64,000 bases of DNA from contig NZ_CP134876.1 of the NCBI RefSeq assembly GCF_032108445.1, positions 5,146,001 through 5,210,000 on the forward strand, given 5' to 3'. The translations under genes were made by a program, and so were the position numbers. How positions within the stretch are numbered: the stretch's first letter is position 1; each line of letters starts with the position of its first letter. Below the pieces are notes generated by a model. That model had not been told where the DNA came from. It saw nothing but the letters and a program-made list of their open reading frames with translations, and did no database searches. This DNA is from Micromonospora halotolerans (GTDB lineage Bacteria > Actinomycetota > Actinomycetes > Mycobacteriales > Micromonosporaceae). Positions 53,710 to 62,394 of this stretch are shown piece by piece.

Positions 53710-54933
53710 GTGGACGTCGACGCGATCCTGACCGGCCTGTACAGCGAGGAGGGCCGGCAGGACCCGTACCCGTGGTACGCGGCCCTGCACGAGCACGGGC
53801 CGATCGCCGCGGTTCCGAAACGGGCCGAGCACAGCACGATCACCGCCGTGTCCGGCGGCTACGACCTGGTCGACCGGGTGCTGCGGGACCCGGGCTGGTA
53901 CAAGGGCGCCCCGCCCGGCTGGCAGGACCAGGAGATCCTGCGCACCTTCCTCACCTCGATGATGTTCGTGAACCCGCCGGACCACACCCGGATGCGGGCG
54001 GTCTTCGCCAGGACGTTCACACCGCGCCGGCTCGGCGCGCTGGAACCGGTGATCGTCCGGATCGTCGAGGAGCGGCTGGACCGGATGGCCGAGGCCGGCG
54101 CGGACGGCGCCGAGGTGGATTTCGTGGCCGACTTCGCGTACCCGGTCCCGGCGCTCGTGATGGCCGAGTTCATCGGCCTGCCCGAGGCGGACCTGGCCTG
54201 GTACCGGCAGCGGGTCGACTGGATCGACGAGTACATGGACGTGGCCGGCAAGACGCCGGAGCGGCTCGCCCGGGCCAACCAGGCCGCCGACGAGCTGCGC
54301 GGCTACTACCGCGAGCTGCTGGCCCACCGGCGGAAGCAGCCGGGCGAGGATTTGATCAGTGGGCTGGTCGAGGTGCTGGACGCGGGCGGCGTCGAGCTGA
54401 CCGAGGAGGAGTTGATCAGCAACCTCATCGTGCTGTTCAACGCCAGCTTCGTCACCACCGTCTACATGTTCAGCAACGGCCTGCCGTTGCTGCTGGCCCA
54501 CCCGGACGTGGTGGCCGCGCTGCCCGGGGACGACGCGCTGGCCCGCGGCTGCGTGGACGAGGTCCTGCGGATGGAGAGTCCCGTGCACTTCCTGGCCCGC
54601 GCCGCGCCGCACGACACCGAGCTGGGCGGCGTGCCGGTCGCGCGGGACGAGAACGTGCTGCTGCTCATCGCCGCGGCCAACCGCGACCCGGCCCGCTTCC
54701 CCGACCCGGACCGCTTCGACCCGCACCGCGCGGGCCCGCCGTCGCTCGCCTTCGGCGTCGGGCTGCACTTCTGCCTCGGCTCGGCGGTGTCCAGGCTGGA
54801 GGGCCGGCTCGCGCTGCCCCGGCTGTTCGCCCGCTTCCCCGAGCTGGCGGTCACCCAGCCCTACACCTACAGCGGCAGCCTCTTCCTGCGCGGCATCGAC
54901 AAGCTCTTCGTCACCACCGGGGAGGCCCGATGA
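53710..54933 (+). CDS. Cytochrome P450 with altered I-helix
   Basis: 407-residue bacterial P450. The haem loop is FGVGLHFCLGSAVSRLEGRLAL with Cys355, and the K-helix pair is DEVLRM (ExxR). In the I-helix the usual AGxET pattern is replaced: LFNASFVTTVYMF, where Val and Thr take the acid-alcohol positions and the acidic residue is missing. Such changes occur in P450s of biosynthetic clusters that make cross-links or act on carrier-bound substrates. It starts a four-gene operon with an esterase, an oxidase and an aminotransferase. The GTG start has GGGGAGGAA ahead. Confidence 0.9.
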   Translation: MDVDAILTGLYSEEGRQDPYPWYAALHEHGPIAAVPKRAEHSTITAVSGGYDLVDRVLRDPGWYKGAPPGWQDQEILRTFLTSMMFVNPPDHTRMRAVFARTFTPRRLGALEPVIVRIVEERLDRMAEAGADGAEVDFVADFAYPVPALVMAEFIGLPEADLAWYRQRVDWIDEYMDVAGKTPERLARANQAADELRGYYRELLAHRRKQPGEDLISGLVEVLDAGGVELTEEELISNLIVLFNASFVTTVYMFSNGLPLLLAHPDVVAALPGDDALARGCVDEVLRMESPVHFLARAAPHDTELGGVPVARDENVLLLIAAANRDPARFPDPDRFDPHRAGPPSLAFGVGLHFCLGSAVSRLEGRLALPRLFARFPELAVTQPYTYSGSLFLRGIDKLFVTTGEAR

Positions 54934-55910
54934 CGCTTCACCCGCAGGTGGTCGCGTGGCGGGCCGCGCGCGCGGCCGCGGGCACCGCGCCGCTCTACAC
55001 CCAGACCCTGGCGCAGGCCCGCGCCGCCGACCTCGCCGCGATCCGCGCCGGCGCCGGCGCGGTCGAGCCCGTGCACGAGGTACGCGACACGCAGGTCCCC
55101 GGCCCGGGCGGGCCGCTGCCGGTGCGCATACACCGGCCGGCCGGCGACGGCCCGCTGCCCACGCTCGTCTGGTTCTTCGGCGGGGGCTGGACGCTGGGCA
55201 GCGTGGACACCGCCGACGGGATCTGCCGCCGGCTGGTCAACCTCACCGGCTGCCAGACCGTGACCGTCGGCTACCGGCTGGCCCCCGAACACCGCTTCCC
55301 GGCCGCCGTGGACGACTGCCACGCGGCGGTCCGCCGGCTGGCCGCGCACGCCGACGAGTTCCGCGTCGACCCGGACCGGCTGGCCGTCGGCGGGGACAGC
55401 GCGGGCGGCAACCTGGCCGCCGCGGTCACCCTGCTGGCCCGCGCCGACGGCGGCCCCCGCCTCACCGCCCAGGTGCTGGTCTACCCGAACACCGACCAGC
55501 AGCCCCGCCGCGCGCCCACCGGCGCGGAGGACCCGCTGCTGTTCAACCGGCACTCCGTCGAGTGGTACCGCGGGCACTACCTGGCCGACCCCGGCGACGC
55601 GGCCCACCCGCTCGCCTCGCCGCTGCTCGCCGAGGACCTCGCCGGCCTGCCCCCGGCGCTGGTCATCACCGCCGAGCACGACCCGCTGCGCGACGAGGGC
55701 GAGCGGTACGCCGACCGGCTCGCCGAGGCCGGCGTGCCCACCGAGGCGACCCGGTACGACGGCATGGTGCACGGCTTCTTCGCCATGCCGGGGGTGTTCG
55801 ACGCCGGGCGGCAGGCGCAGGAGCAGGCGGCGGCCTTCCTGCGGGCCCGGTTCGGGCTCGACCGGGCCGCCTCGGCCGCCGGCACGGGGAGTGGGGCCGA
55901 CCGTGGCTGA
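54930..55910 (+). CDS. HSL-family alpha/beta hydrolase (esterase)
   Basis: 326-residue esterase of the hormone-sensitive lipase group. The oxyanion motif is WFFGGGWTLGS (in place of the usual HGGG), the nucleophile elbow is GGDSAGGNLAAAV, and the catalytic Asp/His lie in AEHDPLRDEG and YDGMVHGFFAMPG. It follows the P450 with an ATGA overlap. It could release or deacylate the pathway product or an aryl ester. The stop overlaps the next gene's start region. Confidence 0.88.
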   Translation: MTLHPQVVAWRAARAAAGTAPLYTQTLAQARAADLAAIRAGAGAVEPVHEVRDTQVPGPGGPLPVRIHRPAGDGPLPTLVWFFGGGWTLGSVDTADGICRRLVNLTGCQTVTVGYRLAPEHRFPAAVDDCHAAVRRLAAHADEFRVDPDRLAVGGDSAGGNLAAAVTLLARADGGPRLTAQVLVYPNTDQQPRRAPTGAEDPLLFNRHSVEWYRGHYLADPGDAAHPLASPLLAEDLAGLPPALVITAEHDPLRDEGERYADRLAEAGVPTEATRYDGMVHGFFAMPGVFDAGRQAQEQAAAFLRARFGLDRAASAAGTGSGADRG

Positions 55911-57147
55911 CCCGACGACGGCGGCCGCCCTGCGTCCGGCGGTGCCGGGCCGGCGACCGGGCGACCCGGCGGATGCCACGACGACCGGCGTCCCGCCGTA
56001 CGCGGCCGCCGTCGAGCCGGCCGTGGCGGGCCGCCGGCGACGGGACGCCCCCGCCGAACCCGCGTTCGCGCCGCCGGCCAGCCTGGCCGACTTCGCCGAG
56101 CTGGCCCGGGCCGCGCTGCCCGCCGACGTGTGGGACTTCGTGGCCGGCGGCAGCGGCACCGAGACCACCCTGGCCGCGAACCGGGCCGCGCTGGACCGGG
56201 TGGCGGTGCTGCCCCGGATGCTGGCCGGGGTGGACGTCCCGACCACCGAGGCGCCGCTGCCCGGCGGCCGGTACGCCCTGCCGGTGGCCGTCGCGCCCAT
56301 GGCGTACCAGAAACTGCTGCACCCCGACGGCGAGGTGGGGCTCGCCGCGGCGGCCCGCGCGGCGGGCGTGCCCTACGTGGCGAGCACCCTGGCCAGCACG
56401 CCGATCGAGGAGGTCGCCGCGGTCGGCGGCACGGTCTGGTTCCAGCTCTACTGGCTGCGCGACCGCGCCATGGTCGCCGACCTGCTGGACCGGGCGCTGG
56501 CCGCCGGCTGCGGGGGGCTGATGGTCACCGTCGACGTGCCGGTGCTCGGCCGGCGGCTGCGCGACGTGCGCAACGGCTTCGCCCTGCCGCCGCACGTCAC
56601 GGCGGCGAACCTGCCCGGCGGCCGGGACGACCTGGCCCACCAGGGCACCCCCGGCGTGTCCGCCGTGGCCGTGCACACCGGCGCGGTCTTCGCCCCCGCG
56701 CTGAACTGGGCCGACCTGGCGTGGCTGCGGGAGCGTACCCCGGTGCCGTTGCTCGTGAAGGGCATCCTGGACCCGCGCGACGCGGCCCGCGCCGCGGAGC
56801 TCGGCGTCGACGCGGTGGTGGTCTCCAACCACGGCGGCCGGCAGCTCGACGGCGCACCGGGCAGCGCGGCCGTGCTGCCCGAGGTGGTCGCCGCGGTGGG
56901 GGAGGGCTGCGCGGTGCTGCTGGACAGCGGCGTGCGCGGCGGCACGGACGTGCTGCGCGCCCTCGCCCTCGGCGCGGCCGGCGTGCTGGTCGGGCGGCCG
57001 ATGCTCTGGGCCCTCGCGGCCGGCGGGCGGGCCGGCGCGGAGGCGGCCCTGGCGCTGCTCGCCGCCGAGCTGCGCGACGCGTTGATCCTCAGTGGCTGCG
57101 CCGACCCGGCCGCCGCCCGCCAGCTGCGCACCCTGATCGGAGGTTGA
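55903..57147 (+). CDS. FMN-dependent alpha-hydroxy acid oxidase (hydroxymandelate oxidase-like)
   Basis: 414-residue TIM-barrel flavoenzyme of the glycolate/lactate/mandelate oxidase family. It shows DVWDFVAGGSGTETTL, VAVAPMAYQKLLHPDGE, WFQLYWLRDRAM, the FMN Lys LLVKGILDPRDA, and the catalytic His-Arg motif VVVSNHGGRQLDG. In glycopeptide clusters the relative Hmo oxidises 4-hydroxymandelate to 4-hydroxybenzoylformate. An N-terminal extension of about 60 residues is rich in Pro, Ala and Arg. The GTG start at 55903 overlaps the esterase gene; 55891 is also possible. An HpgT-like aminotransferase follows after one base, which supports this role. Confidence 0.88.
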   Translation: MADPTTAAALRPAVPGRRPGDPADATTTGVPPYAAAVEPAVAGRRRRDAPAEPAFAPPASLADFAELARAALPADVWDFVAGGSGTETTLAANRAALDRVAVLPRMLAGVDVPTTEAPLPGGRYALPVAVAPMAYQKLLHPDGEVGLAAAARAAGVPYVASTLASTPIEEVAAVGGTVWFQLYWLRDRAMVADLLDRALAAGCGGLMVTVDVPVLGRRLRDVRNGFALPPHVTAANLPGGRDDLAHQGTPGVSAVAVHTGAVFAPALNWADLAWLRERTPVPLLVKGILDPRDAARAAELGVDAVVVSNHGGRQLDGAPGSAAVLPEVVAAVGEGCAVLLDSGVRGGTDVLRALALGAAGVLVGRPMLWALAAGGRAGAEAALALLAAELRDALILSGCADPAAARQLRTLIGG

Positions 57148-57148
57148 C

Positions 57149-58462
57149 GTGGAGCCGGTGGACCTGACCGTCGCGGCCCTGCACCCGAGCGTGGACGACC
57201 CCGCGTTGAACTCGATGAACTTCCTCAACGAGGTGGCGCAGCACTACCCGGACGCCGTGTCGCTCGCGGCCGGCCGGCCGTACGAGGAGTTCTTCGACTC
57301 CGCGGTGCTGCACGAGCACCTGGACGCCTTCCGCCGGCACCTCGCCGACGACCTGGGCCTGAGCCGCGCGCAGGTCGACCGGACGCTGCTCCAGTACGGG
57401 CGGACCAAGGGCATCGTGCACCACCTCGTCGCGCGCAACCTGGCCGTCGACGAGGGGCTCACCGTCGACCCGGAGGCGATCGTGGTGACGGTCGGCTGCC
57501 AGGAGGCGATGTTCCTGGTGCTGCGCGCGCTGCGGGCCGGGCCGCGGGACGTGCTGCTCGCGGTCGCCCCCACGTACGTCGGGCTGACCGGCGCGGCCCG
57601 CCTGGTCGACCTGCCGGTGCGCCCGGTCGCCGGCGGCCCGGACGGCATCGACCTGGCGGACCTGCGCGCCCAGGTGCACCGCGCCCGCGCCGAGGGGTTG
57701 CGCCCGCGCGCCTGCTACGTGATGCCCGACTTCGCCAACCCCTCCGGCGTGAGCATGGACCTGGCGCAGCGGCGGCGGCTGCTCGACCTGGCCGCCGAGG
57801 AGGAACTGCTGCTGATCGAGGACAACCCGTACGGCCTGTTCCCGGCGGCCGGCGCCGAACGGCTGCCCACCCTCAAGGCGCTGGACACCCGCCGCCGGGT
57901 GGTCTACCTCGGCTCGTTCGCCAAGACCGTGCTGCCCGGGGCGCGGGTCGGCTACGTCGTCGCCGACCAGCGGGTGGCCGGCTCCGACGGCACGGTCGGC
58001 CCGCTCGCCGACCAGCTCGCCAAGATCAAGAGCATGGTCACCGTGAACACCTCCCCGGTCAGCCAGGCGGTGATCGGCGGCGCGCTGCTGGCCCACGACT
58101 GCTCGCTGGTGGCGGCCACCGCCCGCGAGCGCGCCGCGTACGCCCGCAACCTGCGGCACCTCGCCGACGGGCTGGCCCGGCGCTTCCCGGCCGGCGGGCC
58201 GGTGCGCTGGAACGTCCCGGCCGGCGGCTTCTTCGTCGTGGTCACCGTGCCGTTCGGCGTGGACGACGCGCTGCTGCACCGCTCGGCCCGCGGCTACGGC
58301 GTGCTCTGGACCCCCATGGCGCACTTCTACGACGTCGGCGCCCCGGTCAACGCCTTGCGGTTGTCGGTCAGCGCGGTCACCCCGGAGCAGATCGACACGG
58401 GCCTGGACCGGCTGGCCGCGCTGATCACCGACGAGCTGTCCGCGGTGGGCGCTCCGGCCTGA
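57149..58462 (+). CDS. hpgT: PLP aminotransferase resembling 4-hydroxyphenylglycine transaminase
   Basis: 437-residue class I/II aminotransferase. The PLP Lys is in YLGSFAKTVLPGARVGYVVA, with Asn/Asp ligands in PDFANPSGVSM and LIEDNPYGLFP. The N-terminal segment ALNSMNFLNEVAQHYPDAVSLAAGRPYEEFFD resembles HpgT, which makes 4-hydroxyphenylglycine from the keto acid. The adjacent hydroxymandelate-oxidase-like gene and the hmaS gene at 38631 support this, but the family also includes aromatic and other transaminases. GTG start one base after the previous stop. Confidence 0.85.
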   Translation: MEPVDLTVAALHPSVDDPALNSMNFLNEVAQHYPDAVSLAAGRPYEEFFDSAVLHEHLDAFRRHLADDLGLSRAQVDRTLLQYGRTKGIVHHLVARNLAVDEGLTVDPEAIVVTVGCQEAMFLVLRALRAGPRDVLLAVAPTYVGLTGAARLVDLPVRPVAGGPDGIDLADLRAQVHRARAEGLRPRACYVMPDFANPSGVSMDLAQRRRLLDLAAEEELLLIEDNPYGLFPAAGAERLPTLKALDTRRRVVYLGSFAKTVLPGARVGYVVADQRVAGSDGTVGPLADQLAKIKSMVTVNTSPVSQAVIGGALLAHDCSLVAATARERAAYARNLRHLADGLARRFPAGGPVRWNVPAGGFFVVVTVPFGVDDALLHRSARGYGVLWTPMAHFYDVGAPVNALRLSVSAVTPEQIDTGLDRLAALITDELSAVGAPA

Positions 58463-58531
58463 CACCGCGCTGTCGTCGTTCCGCCACCACCCGTGCTCCC
58501 GGGCGGCGCCGCCACCGTTGATAATGGACGG

Positions 58532-58783
58532 ATGGTTGCCTGGGAGTACGCGTTGCTGGTCCGCCGCTATCAGGGGCAGGGCCGCAATTTCCACGTCACG
58601 TTCGTCTGGTACGGCCCGGACGGGTCCCGCAACGACGTGACAGCGTACGGCGACACCGCGATCGCCCACCTCAACCGCGTCGGCCGGGAGGGCTGGGAGC
58701 TGGTCTCCGCCGCCGAGGACGTGAACAACGTGCAGGGCAGCACCGAGGTGCACCGCTACCACCTCAAGCGCCCGCTGCGCTGA
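58532..58783 (+). CDS. Small DUF4177-like protein
   Basis: 83-residue protein with WEYALLVRRYQGQG at the N-terminus and HLNRVGREGWELVSAAEDVN, the GWELVS signature of DUF4177-like proteins, towards the C-terminus. It ends with a strand HRYHLKRPL. Predicted as a small beta-alpha-beta fold of unknown role. The ATG at 58532 is chosen because the domain begins immediately after it. Confidence 0.75.
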   Translation: MVAWEYALLVRRYQGQGRNFHVTFVWYGPDGSRNDVTAYGDTAIAHLNRVGREGWELVSAAEDVNNVQGSTEVHRYHLKRPLR

Positions 58784-58824
58784 CCCGCTAGCGTGATCCT
58801 CCCAGTTCGGGGGAGGAGCAGCGG

Positions 58825-60480
58825 GTGGGCCGGTACGTCGTCGGGGTGGACCTCGGCACGCTCTCCGGGCGCGCCGTGGTGGTCGACGTGACCGACGGCG
58901 CCGAGCGGGGCAGCGCCGTGCACGCGTACCGGCACGGGGTGATCACCGAGCGGCTGCCCGGCGGGCCGGCGCTGCCGCCCGGCTGGGCGCTGCAGGACCC
59001 GGCCGACCACGTCGAGGTGCTGCGCACCGCCGTGCCCGCCGCCGTCCGCGCCGCCGGGATCGACCCGGCCGAGGTGATCGGCCTCGGCCTCGACGCCACC
59101 TCCTGCACGGTGCTGCCGACCCGCGCCGACGGCACCCCGCTGGCCGAGCTGCCCGAGTTCCGGGACCGGCCGCACGCCTGGCCGAAGCTCTGGAAGCACC
59201 ACTCGGCGCAGCGGCAGGCCCACCGGATCAACGCGCTGGCCGCCGACCGTGGCGAGCCCTGGCTGGCCCGCTACGGTGGCCGGGTCTCCGCCGAGTGGCA
59301 GCTCGCCAAGGCCCTCGAAGTGCTGGAGGAGGACCCGGAGGTCTTCCGCCGCGCCGACCGCTGGGTCGAGACCGCCGACTGGCTGGTCCGGCGGCTCTGC
59401 GGCCGTCCCACGCGCAACGCCTCGGCCGCCGGCTTCAAGGGCCTCCGCCAGGACGGCCACTACCCGGCCCCCGACTTCCTCGCCGCGCTGCACCCGGACC
59501 TGCCGGACCTGCTCGCGAAGATCGACGACGGGCCGTTGCTGCCGCCGGCCGCCCGGGCCGGCGCGCTCACCGCCGAGGCGGCCGGCTGGACCGGCCTGCC
59601 CGCCGGCGTCGCGGTGGCCGCCGGGGCGATCGACGCCCACGTCACCGCGGCGGCGGCCCGGTCCGTCGCGCCCGGGCGGATGCTCGCCGTCCTGGGCACC
59701 TCCACCTGCCTGATCATGAACGCGGAGACCTGCCACGAGGTGCCCGGCGTCTGCGGCGTCGTCGAGGACGGCGTCACCGCCGGCCGGTGGGGCTACGAGG
59801 CCGGCCAGAGCGGGGTCGGCGACATCTTCGCCTGGTACGTCGACCGCGCCCTGCCCGCCTCGTACGCCGAGGAGGCCGCCCGGCGCGGGGTGTCCGTGCA
59901 CGAGCTGCTGGACTCGCTCGCCGCCGACCAGCCGGTGGGCGGGCACGGGCTGCTCGCCCTGGACTGGCACAGCGGCAACCGGTCGGTGCTCATGGACCAC
60001 GAACTGAGCGGCGTGCTGGTCGGGCTCACCCTGGCCACCCGGCCGGAGGAGATCTGGCGGGCCCTGCTGGAGGCCACCGCGTTCGGCGCCCGCACCGTGA
60101 TCGAGGCCTTCGAGGCCGCCGGCGTACCCGTCGACGAGCTGACCGCCGCCGGCGGGCTCACCGCCAACCGGCTGCTCCTGCGCATCTACGCCGACGTGCT
60201 GCGCCGCCCGCTGCACGTGGTGGACGCCGCGCACCCGGCGGCGCTGGGCGCGGCCATCCACGCGGCGGTGGCCGCCGGGGCGTACCCGGACGTGGAGAGC
60301 GCGTCGGCGGTGATGGGCGCGGCGCGCCGCGAGACCTGGCACCCGGACCCGACCCGTGCCGACGCCTACGACGAGCTGTACGCCGAGTACCGCGCCCTGC
60401 ACGACCACTTCGGCCGAGGCGGCACCAACGTCCTCCACCGCCTGCACACCCTCCGCCACCGCACCCACCCCACCCCCTGA
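58825..60480 (+). CDS. araB: L-ribulokinase
   Basis: 551-residue FGGY-type sugar kinase of the AraB class, phosphorylating L-ribulose. It shows YVVGVDLGTLSGRAVVVD, GLGLDATSCTVLPT, FRDRPHAWPKLWKHH, and the C-terminal ATP-binding block LTAAGGLTANRLLLRIYADVL. The start is GTG. The araA and araD partners are not adjacent and none appears in the window. It ends before the third palindromic repeat. Confidence 0.92.
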   Translation: MGRYVVGVDLGTLSGRAVVVDVTDGAERGSAVHAYRHGVITERLPGGPALPPGWALQDPADHVEVLRTAVPAAVRAAGIDPAEVIGLGLDATSCTVLPTRADGTPLAELPEFRDRPHAWPKLWKHHSAQRQAHRINALAADRGEPWLARYGGRVSAEWQLAKALEVLEEDPEVFRRADRWVETADWLVRRLCGRPTRNASAAGFKGLRQDGHYPAPDFLAALHPDLPDLLAKIDDGPLLPPAARAGALTAEAAGWTGLPAGVAVAAGAIDAHVTAAAARSVAPGRMLAVLGTSTCLIMNAETCHEVPGVCGVVEDGVTAGRWGYEAGQSGVGDIFAWYVDRALPASYAEEAARRGVSVHELLDSLAADQPVGGHGLLALDWHSGNRSVLMDHELSGVLVGLTLATRPEEIWRALLEATAFGARTVIEAFEAAGVPVDELTAAGGLTANRLLLRIYADVLRRPLHVVDAAHPAALGAAIHAAVAAGAYPDVESASAVMGAARRETWHPDPTRADAYDELYAEYRALHDHFGRGGTNVLHRLHTLRHRTHPTP

Positions 60481-60511
60481 CCCCCCGGCGCGCGGCGCCC
60501 CGCGCTCACCC

Positions 60512-60574
60512 GCGTTGATCAAGAGGTTTGCGTCCGGGAACGCGCGTGCCCAAGACGCAAACCTCTTGATCAAC
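60512..60574. repeat. Palindromic repeat element, copy 3 (bidirectional terminator)
   Basis: Left arm 60512-60534 (one base different from copies 1 and 2, giving a perfect match to the right arm), right arm 60554-60574, with a 19-base loop. It lies between the convergent ends of araB (60480) and glyA (60715). Confidence 0.85.
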
Positions 60575-60661
60575 TCGCCGGAGGCGGGAAGCGCTGCGGG
60601 CTGTCGCAGGTTGATCCACCCAGCTCGGCGAGGTGGCGGCTAAGGGGGCCCACCGACGCCG

Positions 60662-60695
60662 ACGCCCCGCTCGGCTGGGGGGCCGGGCGGGGCGT
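60662..60695 (-). terminator. Terminator-like hairpin after glyA
   Basis: Inverted repeat ACGCCCCGC (60662-60670) and GCGGGGCGT (60687-60695) with a 16-base loop, 19 bases beyond the glyA stop. Confidence 0.6.
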
Positions 60696-60714
60696 TCGGG
60701 GAGTGGGCGGTTCG

Positions 60715-62151
60715 TCAGCCGAGGTCGACGGCGGGGTAGAGGGGGAAGCTGGTGAGCAGGTCGCTGGCCTGCTTGCTCACCGTTTCCGCCAGGGCCGGGT
60801 CGAGGACGTACTTGGCCTTCGACGGGGTGCCGTCCGCGTTCGCGCCCGGCGTGGTCTGGCTGAGCACGGTGTGGATCAGCTCGGCCGTGGTGTCCATCTC
60901 GGTGCCGCCGAGGCCGCGGGTGGTCAGCGCCGGGGTGCCGATCCGGATGCCGGAGGTGTACCAGGCGCCGTTCGGGTCCTGCGGGACGGCGTTGCGGTTG
61001 GTCACGATGCCGGAGTCGAGCAGCGCCTGCTCGGCCTGCCGCCCGGTGAGCCCGTAGCCGGAGACGTCGATGAGCACCAGGTGGTTGTCGGTGCCGCCGG
61101 TGACCAGCTTCGCGCCCCGGCGCAGCAGCCCCTCGGCGAGCGCCTGGGCGTTGTCGACGATCCGCTGTGCGTAGCCGGCGAAGTCGGGGCGGCGGGCCTC
61201 GGCGAGGGCGACGGCCTTGGCGGCCATCACGTGCGGCAGCGGGCCGCCGAGCACCATGGGGCAGCCCCGGTCCACCTGGTCGGCCAGCTCCGGGCCGCAG
61301 AGCACCATGCCGCCGCGCGGGCCGCGCAGCGACTTGTGGGTGGTGGTCGTGACGATGTGCGCGTGCGGCACCGGGTCGAAGTCGCCCGTGAAGACCTTGC
61401 CGGCGACGAGGCCCGCGAAGTGCGCCATGTCGACCATGAAGGTGGCGCCCACCGAGTCGGCGATCTCCCGCATGATCCGGAAGTTGACCTTCCGGGGGTA
61501 CGCCGAGTAGCCGGCCACCAGGATCAGCGGCTTGAACTCGCGGGCCGCCTCGGCGACCTTGTCGTAGTCGATCAGGCCGGTGGCCGGGTCGGTGCCGTAG
61601 CTGCGCTGGTCGAACATCTTGCCGGAGATGTTCGGCCGGAAGCCGTGGGTGAGGTGCCCGCCGGCGTCCAGCGACATGCCCAGCATCCGCTGGTTGCCCA
61701 GCTCCCGGCGCAGCGCGAACCAGTCCGCCTCGGTGAGGTCGTTGACCTGGCGCACCTGGGCCTTCTTGAGCGCCGGGGACTCGACCCGGTCGGCCAGGAT
61801 CGCCCAGAAGGCGACCAGGTTGGCGTCGATGCCGGAGTGCGGCTGCACGTACGCGTGGGCCGCCCCGAACAGCTCCTTGGCGTGCTCCGCGGCGAGCGCC
61901 TCGACGGTGTCGACGTTCTGGCAGCCGGCGTAGAAGCGGCGGCCGATGGTGCCCTCCGCGTACTTGTCGCTGAACCAGTTGCCCATGGCCAGCAGGGTGG
62001 CCGGGGAGGCGTAGTTCTCGCTGGCAATGAGCTTGAGCGACTCGCGCTGGTCGGCCAGTTCGGCCCCGATGGCGTCCGCCACCCGCGGCTCGACGGCGCG
62101 GATCACCTCCAGCGCGCTGCGGAAGGCGGTGGACTCGGCGTTCAGCGACAT
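60715..62151 (-). CDS. glyA: Serine hydroxymethyltransferase
   Basis: 478-residue PLP enzyme that interconverts serine and glycine with tetrahydrofolate, feeding one-carbon and purine metabolism. The PLP Lys is in [16 protein letters not shown]. Other signatures are [49 protein letters not shown] and [11 protein letters not shown]. It is longer than the typical ~420-residue enzyme, with an extra N-terminal segment and small inserts, as in some actinomycetes. A ZTP riboswitch lies directly upstream, so expression likely responds to folate stress. Confidence 0.95.
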   Translation of the reverse strand: MSLNAESTAFRSALEVIRAVEPRVADAIGAELADQRESLKLIASENYASPATLLAMGNWFSDKYAEGTIGRRFYAGCQNVDTVEALAAEHAKELFGAAHAYVQPHSGIDANLVAFWAILADRVESPALKKAQVRQVNDLTEADWFALRRELGNQRMLGMSLDAGGHLTHGFRPNISGKMFDQRSYGTDPATGLIDYDKVAEAAREFKPLILVAGYSAYPRKVNFRIMREIADSVGATFMVDMAHFAGLVAGKVFTGDFDPVPHAHIVTTTTHKSLRGPRGGMVLCGPELADQVDRGCPMVLGGPLPHVMAAKAVALAEARRPDFAGYAQRIVDNAQALAEGLLRRGAKLVTGGTDNHLVLIDVSGYGLTGRQAEQALLDSGIVTNRNAVPQDPNGAWYTSGIRIGTPALTTRGLGGTEMDTTAELIHTVLSQTTPGANADGTPSKAKYVLDPALAETVSKQASDLLTSFPLYPAVDLG

Positions 62152-62176
62152 GCGACCTCCAGGTGACGTGCGGAAG

Positions 62177-62253
62177 GCCCAGGCGCTCGGCGTGCGTCCT
62201 TATGACGGGACCGCTTCCCGATGGTTCTCCATCCCCACGCGCCAGTCACGGCC
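62177..62253 (-). ncRNA. ZTP (pfl) riboswitch upstream of glyA
   Basis: Read on the minus strand, the segment has the conserved ZTP-riboswitch blocks in order: CCGTGACTGGCG with GTGGGGA, a hairpin around GAGAACCATC, CGGGAAGCGG, and the 3' block CGCCTGGGC. The junction between the parts is a variable loop. The element lies 26 bases ahead of the glyA start. ZTP riboswitches sense the folate-stress nucleotide ZTP/ZMP and switch on one-carbon genes such as glyA, so it is expected to activate glyA when folate is limiting. The assignment is from motif recognition and not a covariance search. Confidence 0.85.
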
Positions 62254-62394
62254 CGCGCCGATCCTACCGGGTACGCCGGAGTCGGGCGGGCGCACCTCCG
62301 CCGCGTGCCGTCGGGTTGGGCGGCCCGGGGCTGGGCAAACCCCCGGGGGAGGGGCCAGGCCACGCGGCCCGCGTCCAGGGAGGGAGACCCGAGG

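Noticed and set aside
38631..58462. Glycopeptide or nocardicin-type NRPS cluster
   Set aside because: The hydroxyphenylglycine-type genes are present, but there is no adenylation-carrier-condensation module. The ligases lack carrier domains.
44002..60574. CRISPR array from the repeated palindromes
   Set aside because: Copies are kilobases apart, palindromic with free loops, and no cas genes are visible.
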